Part shown: in pieces, positions 1 through 3,839 of the stretch
How positions within the stretch are numbered: position 1 is the stretch's first letter
Layout: each line of letters opens with the position of its first letter
Source: Holosporales bacterium
Lineage (GTDB): Bacteria > Pseudomonadota > Alphaproteobacteria > BNTO01
NCBI GenBank assembly: GCA_031257795.1
Contig: JAIRNW010000085.1
Coordinates: forward strand, 1 to 6,395
Reading direction: 5' to 3'
DNA length: 6,395 nucleotides
The notes under the pieces: model-generated
Seen by the model: only the letters and a program-made list of their open reading frames with translations
Databases searched by the model: none
Told to the model about the DNA's origin: nothing
Program-made: the position numbers and the translations under genes

Positions 1-120
1 GTGACGCCACAGAAAGATGAAGTTGTGCCGCCACAGAAAGTTGTGACGCCACAGAAAGTTGTGACGCCACAGAAAGATGAAGTTGTGCCGCCACAGAAAG
101 TTGTGACGCCACAGAAAGAT
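1..120 (+). repeat. 60-bp in-frame tandem repeat, two copies
   Basis: Bases 1-60 and 61-120 are identical except at position 59 versus 119 (t versus a). Each 60-bp unit is itself a 42-bp block followed by an 18-bp block, both starting gtgacgccacagaaag. It encodes the 20-residue period made of TPQKDEVVPPQKVV plus TPQKVV. The unit length is a multiple of three, so gain or loss of copies keeps the frame. The near identity points to recent duplication or homogenisation. More copies may lie upstream of the window. Confidence 0.95.
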
Positions 121-876
121 GGAGTTGTGCCGCAAATGCCACTCCTAACACAGCTGGAGGGGGAGGTACATGGCATCCAGTTGTTTACTGAAGAAACTAA
201 CAAAATACTGAAACAGTTTGAGGCGGAGAATGCTACCCTGAAGGAAGGTCTTGAAGGATATAAAAAAAGGTTTGAAGGGTTAGAGGGGGAAGAGGCTTAC
301 CTGAAACAAGCTTCTGAAGAACGTCAGAAGAGGTTGGAAGAAATTGATAAGTTGGTTCGGACAAATCGCATAACAGAAGATGGTTTTGACGCGCTCAGCG
401 CTGCGGAGTTGCAGCGTAGGTACCCACAAACATACACTTATCTACAGTCCCTTGGCGCTTTAGACTTTGGGTACAGTGCAAGGAAGTTTTTTTCTGTGTT
501 GGGTAATTCAGAAATGACTACTTTTTACGCCCAAAACAATATGGAACGTTTTGAAGGGGGGACTACTAAACAAAATCTGCTTGTTTCTAAACGCTGCTTA
601 TTCAGATTAGACGTAGTAGAGGAGTTTCTTGAGGCAATGAATACTTGTGGTTATGCTGACCATGTTGGAGACACCCACATTGGCTTCCGATTTCTTACTA
701 CTATTTGTGAAAGCCTTCAAATATCTGCGCCTTTACTCTCGTTTCTGAACAAGACTAAGCCTGGGAGGCTGGGGCGCTTTGAGCAAGACGGACATACTGT
801 TGTTTATAAGGGGAATATTAATAAAAGACATAATGTAAGGCTTCGTCAGAAATATTCCCATTTTATAAGCCAATAG
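1..876 (+). CDS. Hypothetical coiled-coil protein with N-terminal TPQK repeats, probably 5'-partial
   Basis: I do not recognise this protein. The frame is open from base 1 to a TAG stop, giving 291 residues. Residues 1-45 are a low-complexity Pro/Gln/Lys/Val repeat (units TPQKDEVVPPQKVV and TPQKVV). Residues about 55-122 are Glu/Lys/Leu-rich with no proline and look like a coiled coil. Residues about 123-291 are mixed and probably folded, with a basic C-terminus. No membrane segment or signal peptide is visible. The first codon is GTG, but the same GTG recurs as an internal Val codon at the start of each repeat unit, so the true start is probably upstream of the window. No terminator follows the stop. 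The repeat plus coiled-coil build resembles lineage-specific surface or effector-like proteins of intracellular bacteria, but that is only an analogy. The length, codon phase and absence of internal stops support a real gene. Confidence 0.7.
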   Translation: MTPQKDEVVPPQKVVTPQKVVTPQKDEVVPPQKVVTPQKDGVVPQMPLLTQLEGEVHGIQLFTEETNKILKQFEAENATLKEGLEGYKKRFEGLEGEEAYLKQASEERQKRLEEIDKLVRTNRITEDGFDALSAAELQRRYPQTYTYLQSLGALDFGYSARKFFSVLGNSEMTTFYAQNNMERFEGGTTKQNLLVSKRCLFRLDVVEEFLEAMNTCGYADHVGDTHIGFRFLTTICESLQISAPLLSFLNKTKPGRLGRFEQDGHTVVYKGNINKRHNVRLRQKYSHFISQ

Positions 877-1008
877 TATCACAGTCGCTAAAGTTTAAGG
901 ATTCATCGATCCGGTGCTCCAACGAAGTCTACGACTTTGCCGGGGCCCGGAGCCCGAATCCGCTCTCTGTCGTATCTTTCTATTATGGTCCGCCAGCGAA
1001 TTTTACAT

Positions 1009-1146
1009 TAGACCTATTGCAAAAGCCTCAGATGCTGCTTTTTTGGCAGAAGCCTCGACGCGCAGCGTACTCAAACGTACGTGAGCATTCGAGCCCCGAA
1101 GCGACGTACAAAAAAACAACTTCTGAGAACTTTTGCAATAGGTCTA
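1009..1146. mobile_element. MITE-like palindromic element with 17-bp perfect terminal inverted repeats
   Basis: The string TAGACCTATTGCAAAAG at 1009-1025 is repeated exactly as its reverse complement at 1130-1146. Similarity between the arms continues inward imperfectly to about 1045 and 1109, through CTCAGA and a run of T/A. The outermost bases are TA on both sides, which fits a TA target duplication around ends starting GACC. The element is about 138 bp and has no coding capacity, so any transposition would need a transposase supplied elsewhere. Its centre (1064-1109) is homologous to a core in the repeat at 6294-6395, so it belongs to a dispersed family. Assignment to an IS family is not possible from this window; TA duplications are typical of the IS630/mariner group. 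Confidence 0.65.
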
Positions 1147-1163
1147 TTGTTCGCGTACAGTCG

Positions 1164-1264
1164 TATATTCCTAAAATACATGCGTTGATTATATCTTTTT
1201 CGTTGCAAAATAAATCGTTCAACAATATACTTACAGTGTTGAATTATACTTTTAGGAATGTATA
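1164..1264. repeat. Imperfect inverted repeat upstream of priA
   Basis: ATTCCTAAAA at 1167-1176 is matched by its exact reverse complement TTTTAGGAAT at 1250-1259. With one gap on each side, the match extends to about 1164-1180 and 1245-1264. The loop is about 70 nt and AT-rich. It starts 17 bp after the neighbouring hairpin element ends. It could be a decayed repeat of the same kind, or chance in AT-rich DNA. No T-run follows the stem, so it is not a standard terminator. Confidence 0.4.
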
Positions 1265-1376
1265 ACCTATTACAAGTGAATTGTGGGCATTTGTTGTGGC
1301 GCCGTTCGACGAACCTACTGTTCAGTTGTGATTGGTTATATTGTGTTTCTAAATAGTGTACGCCAGACCTATAGAT

Positions 1377-3398
1377 ATGCTAATTGCGGACGTTCTGATC
1401 CCAGTATTATTAGAAAAAACTTTCTCTTACGAATGTAATGAGGAGTGTTGCGTTGGGCAGGTTGTGTGCGTGCCCCTGCGCGGCAAAAAGGTAATTGGGC
1501 TGATCTGCGCCAAAAGGGAACTCGCCGAAAACTTGCTCACGTTTAAAATTCGTAAGATTTCGCAATACTTCGACATTATCATTCCAGAGCAAAACTTGAA
1601 GTTTATCGATTGGGTCAGCGACTATAATATCATTCCAAAAGGGATGATCCTTAGAATGGCGGTCCCCTTTGAAATAGAGCAGTTCGAAAAAAACGCGAAT
1701 AGCAAGCAAGGCGACGAAGCCTCCAAACGCAAAGTCAGCGCAAAATCAAAGGAATCCTCGCAACCACCTCCTAGCTGCATCGAGACAATGCTCGAAAACT
1801 CCTCTAAGATACAATTGAATGCAGCCCAAGACGAGGCCGCCAAATTCCTCTCGAAAAACACCAATTTCTCGGTATCCGTGTTGGACGGAGTGACCGGTTC
1901 TGGCAAAACAGAAACCTACCTTTCCGTCATCATAGAAAGGCTCAAAAACTCAGCAAAAAAGCAAATCTTAATCCTGCTGCCCGAAATCGCCCTCACCACA
2001 ATGCTATTGCGCCGTTTCGAGTGCATTTTCGGATTTATGCCAGATTCCTGGCATTCCCTCACAACGAAACCACAAAAATGGAAAATTTGGCAAAAAGCGG
2101 TGGCTGGGGAGCCTATGGTGGTTGTGGGAACGCGCTCTTCAATTTTCATTCCATTCAAAAATTTATCTTTTGTTGTTTTGGACGAAGAGCACGATCCGTC
2201 TTATAAGCAAAACGAGCGCGGTTCGTACAATGCCCACGATATGGCGATAGTGCTCGCGAGCATACACGATGTCCCGATAGTGCTGGCGTCGGCAACTCCG
2301 TCCATAGAAACCGTGTACAATATCAAGATAAATCGCTATCAGCATGTTAAGCTGGACAACCGCTTCGCTGGGGCAACTATGCCAAAGTTAGAGATCGTGG
2401 ACTTGCGGAAAGAGCCCGGCTCCCCGATTTTTTCGAAAGACCTATCCGCGGCTATTGCGCGTGCGTTGAAACGCGATGAGCAGGTTTTGCTCTTCCTGAA
2501 CCAGCGCGGCTATGCTCCGATCTCAGTTTGTAAACACTGCGGGTATAAGTGGCGTTGCGCGATGTGTGATGTGAACCTGATTTACCACAGGAAAATCGGC
2601 CTCTTTTGCTGCCACCACTGCGGCTTCGAACAAAAATGGACTGCGAACTGCCCAGAGTGCCAGAAAAACTCGGTGTTGCTGTGGGGAATCGGAACAGAGC
2701 GCGTGCTGGAGGCGATCTCAAAGGAGTTCAGCGAGGCGCGCACACTGCTTTTGTCCAGCGACACTGCCGGCTCGAAAAAGGCGTGGAACCTGGCCATGGA
2801 GCGCATTCAAAACAACGACGTGAATATAATAATAGGGACGCAGATTCTAACGAAAGGACACCATTTTCCGAATCTCACCGTTGTTGGAGTTATTGACGCG
2901 GACCAGAGCATGAATGGCGCGGACTTGCGCACAAACGAGCGGACATTCCAGCTTATACATCAAGTTGCAGGAAGGGCCGGGAGAGAAAAAAAGGAGGGAA
3001 TTGTTTTCGTGCAGACGTACTCTCCGGACAGCCCGTTGATGCGGGCTTTGCTGGGTGACGACAGAGATAGCTTCAACGAATGCGAGTTGGCCGATAGACA
3101 GGCCTTCAATATGCCGCCATTCTGCCGCCTCATCTCTATAATCTTGTCTGGACGCTCTGAAATTACGGTACAAAAGGAAGCGCGGCGGTTGGCGCGAGGT
3201 TTCCCGGCAAACGAATACATGACACTGCTTGGGCCGGCACCGGCCGTGTTGTCGAAGCTGAGGGGGAGGTTTCGCTACCGCTTCCTCATTAAAGCAAATA
3301 AGGACTTTAGAGTGCAGCATTTCGTCAAAAACTGGGCGCGTTCTGCGGATAACGGAGTGAATATACAGATAGACGTGGATCCTCAGGATTTCATCTGA
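1377..3398 (+). CDS. priA: Primosomal protein N', replication-restart helicase PriA
   Basis: PriA is a 3'-5' superfamily 2 helicase that binds abandoned replication forks and starts reloading of DnaB. From the ATG at 1377 (673 residues) it shows, in order: the N-terminal 3'-end DNA-binding domain (about 1-97); a charged, low-complexity linker (about 103-145); Walker A GVTGSGKT (171-178); the DEEH box (269-272); SATPS (305-309); a zinc-binding insert with four Cys pairs (385/388, 394/397, 412/415, 425/428); motif V GTQILTKGHHFPN; motif VI QVAGRAGR (529-536); and a C-terminal domain ending in an Asp-Pro-containing motif. It is shorter than the 732-residue E. coli protein, largely because no winged-helix domain is recognisable between the DNA-binding and helicase parts. 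All catalytic motifs are intact. A GTG at 1356 would add seven residues. I prefer the ATG because MLIADVLIP matches the usual N-terminus; neither start has a clear Shine-Dalgarno sequence. The gene stands alone and converges on the hpr gene. Confidence 0.95.
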   Translation: MLIADVLIPVLLEKTFSYECNEECCVGQVVCVPLRGKKVIGLICAKRELAENLLTFKIRKISQYFDIIIPEQNLKFIDWVSDYNIIPKGMILRMAVPFEIEQFEKNANSKQGDEASKRKVSAKSKESSQPPPSCIETMLENSSKIQLNAAQDEAAKFLSKNTNFSVSVLDGVTGSGKTETYLSVIIERLKNSAKKQILILLPEIALTTMLLRRFECIFGFMPDSWHSLTTKPQKWKIWQKAVAGEPMVVVGTRSSIFIPFKNLSFVVLDEEHDPSYKQNERGSYNAHDMAIVLASIHDVPIVLASATPSIETVYNIKINRYQHVKLDNRFAGATMPKLEIVDLRKEPGSPIFSKDLSAAIARALKRDEQVLLFLNQRGYAPISVCKHCGYKWRCAMCDVNLIYHRKIGLFCCHHCGFEQKWTANCPECQKNSVLLWGIGTERVLEAISKEFSEARTLLLSSDTAGSKKAWNLAMERIQNNDVNIIIGTQILTKGHHFPNLTVVGVIDADQSMNGADLRTNERTFQLIHQVAGRAGREKKEGIVFVQTYSPDSPLMRALLGDDRDSFNECELADRQAFNMPPFCRLISIILSGRSEITVQKEARRLARGFPANEYMTLLGPAPAVLSKLRGRFRYRFLIKANKDFRVQHFVKNWARSADNGVNIQIDVDPQDFI

Positions 3399-3430
3399 AT
3401 TTAGCTATACCCAGCCGTGGTGGCGATCAG

Positions 3431-3515
3431 ACCTTACTCTCCTATATCAACATTCGATCTCTTCACAATTGATTTATGATGGATGAAAGTTTTTTGTCAT
3501 GTAGGGGAGTAAGGT
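3431..3515. repeat. 17-bp-stem inverted repeat between convergent priA and hpr
   Basis: The arms 3431-3447 (ACCTTACTCTCCTATAT) and 3499-3515 (ATGTAGGGGAGTAAGGT) pair over all 17 positions in plus-strand RNA, with two G-U wobbles. In minus-strand RNA these become two A-C mismatches. The loop is 51 nt and contains a run of six T. No U-run follows either arm, so it is not a canonical intrinsic terminator. Its place between two convergent 3' ends suggests a transcript end, RNA-stabilising structure or inserted palindromic repeat. The better pairing on the plus strand favours a role at the 3' end of priA mRNA. Confidence 0.6.
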
Positions 3516-3533
3516 AAACACGGAGCACAGCCG

Positions 3534-3821
3534 CTATATGAGTCTTTGCAATTTCTCATGCAACAGCGCTTTCTGCTGTTCACTAAGCAAAGAGTCCGGT
3601 TCGTAAACAAAATCAAACTCCGCCCCTTTGCCCATTCTCTGCCCTAAAAGTTCCAGCAGCGAGTCCGCAACAACTCTTTTCCCCTCATACACGATCCAGA
3701 AAGCCCCTTCTTTGCCCTGCGCCACTTCGCGTAGAGCCTTCACCCACTTCAAGCAAACACGAGCATGCATCCCAAAAGGCTTAGTTACCACAAAGTGTAA
3801 TGTGTTATGCCCCGTTTCCAT
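3534..3821 (-). CDS. HPr-family phosphocarrier protein
   Basis: HPr takes a phosphoryl group from enzyme I on a histidine and passes it to an EIIA-type protein. In alphaproteobacteria, which often lack sugar-transporting PTS, it usually serves a regulatory (nitrogen-type) PTS. This 95-residue protein has the family length (about 85-95) and pattern. GMHARVCLKW puts the phospho-accepting His at residue 19 followed by Ala-Arg, as in the GLHARPA motif, with Val in place of Pro. ADSLLELLGQRMGKGAEFDF fits the second motif around the regulatory Ser, here Ser54, preceded by Asp instead of the common Lys. No membrane segment is seen, so it should be cytosolic. It starts 18 nt after the pnp stop, so the two are probably co-transcribed; no strong Shine-Dalgarno is visible, so translation may be coupled to pnp. 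Enzyme I, EIIA and HPr kinase are not in this window. Divergence from standard HPr leaves some doubt about whether it is active. Confidence 0.75.
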   Translation of the reverse strand: METGHNTLHFVVTKPFGMHARVCLKWVKALREVAQGKEGAFWIVYEGKRVVADSLLELLGQRMGKGAEFDFVYEPDSLLSEQQKALLHEKLQRLI

Positions 3822-3839
3822 TTACTGCCGAGCGCATGG

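Larger units (their letters stand above)
877..1355. other. Gene-free stretch between the coiled-coil gene and priA
   Basis: No convincing gene lies here. From left to right it contains a GC-rich patch (about 910-965), the MITE-like hairpin (1009-1146), a second imperfect inverted repeat (1164-1264), and an AT-richer stretch leading to priA. Short open frames on both strands run through the hairpin and are products of the palindrome. I see no tRNA: a CCCGAATCC string near 952-960 resembles a T-loop but no arms form around it. A TATATT at 1337-1342 could be a -10 box for priA, but no matching -35 is found at the right spacing. Confidence 0.7.

Noticed and set aside
940..975. Possible tRNA or tmRNA 3' end around CCCGAATCC
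   Set aside because: The T-loop lacks the TTC start, no 5-bp T-stem forms, and no acceptor, D or anticodon arm can be built nearby.
1017..1265. Small open frames on both strands across 1017-1265
   Set aside because: They run through the hairpin element, have no recognisable protein features, and are open on both strands because of the palindrome.
1304..1323. Possible LexA (SOS) box upstream of priA
   Set aside because: The alphaproteobacterial box is a direct GTTC repeat with 7-nt spacing; here spacing is 12. The inverted CGAAC/GTTC pair has 5 rather than 4 bases between, so it does not match the Gram-positive box either.
1337..1342. TATATT as a priA promoter -10 box
   Set aside because: No acceptable -35 at 16-18 bp upstream, and the region is AT-rich enough for this hexamer to occur by chance.
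2847..3320. 157-codon minus-strand frame inside priA
   Set aside because: It is antisense to the conserved PriA helicase motifs and C-terminal domain, and its composition is that of a shadow frame.
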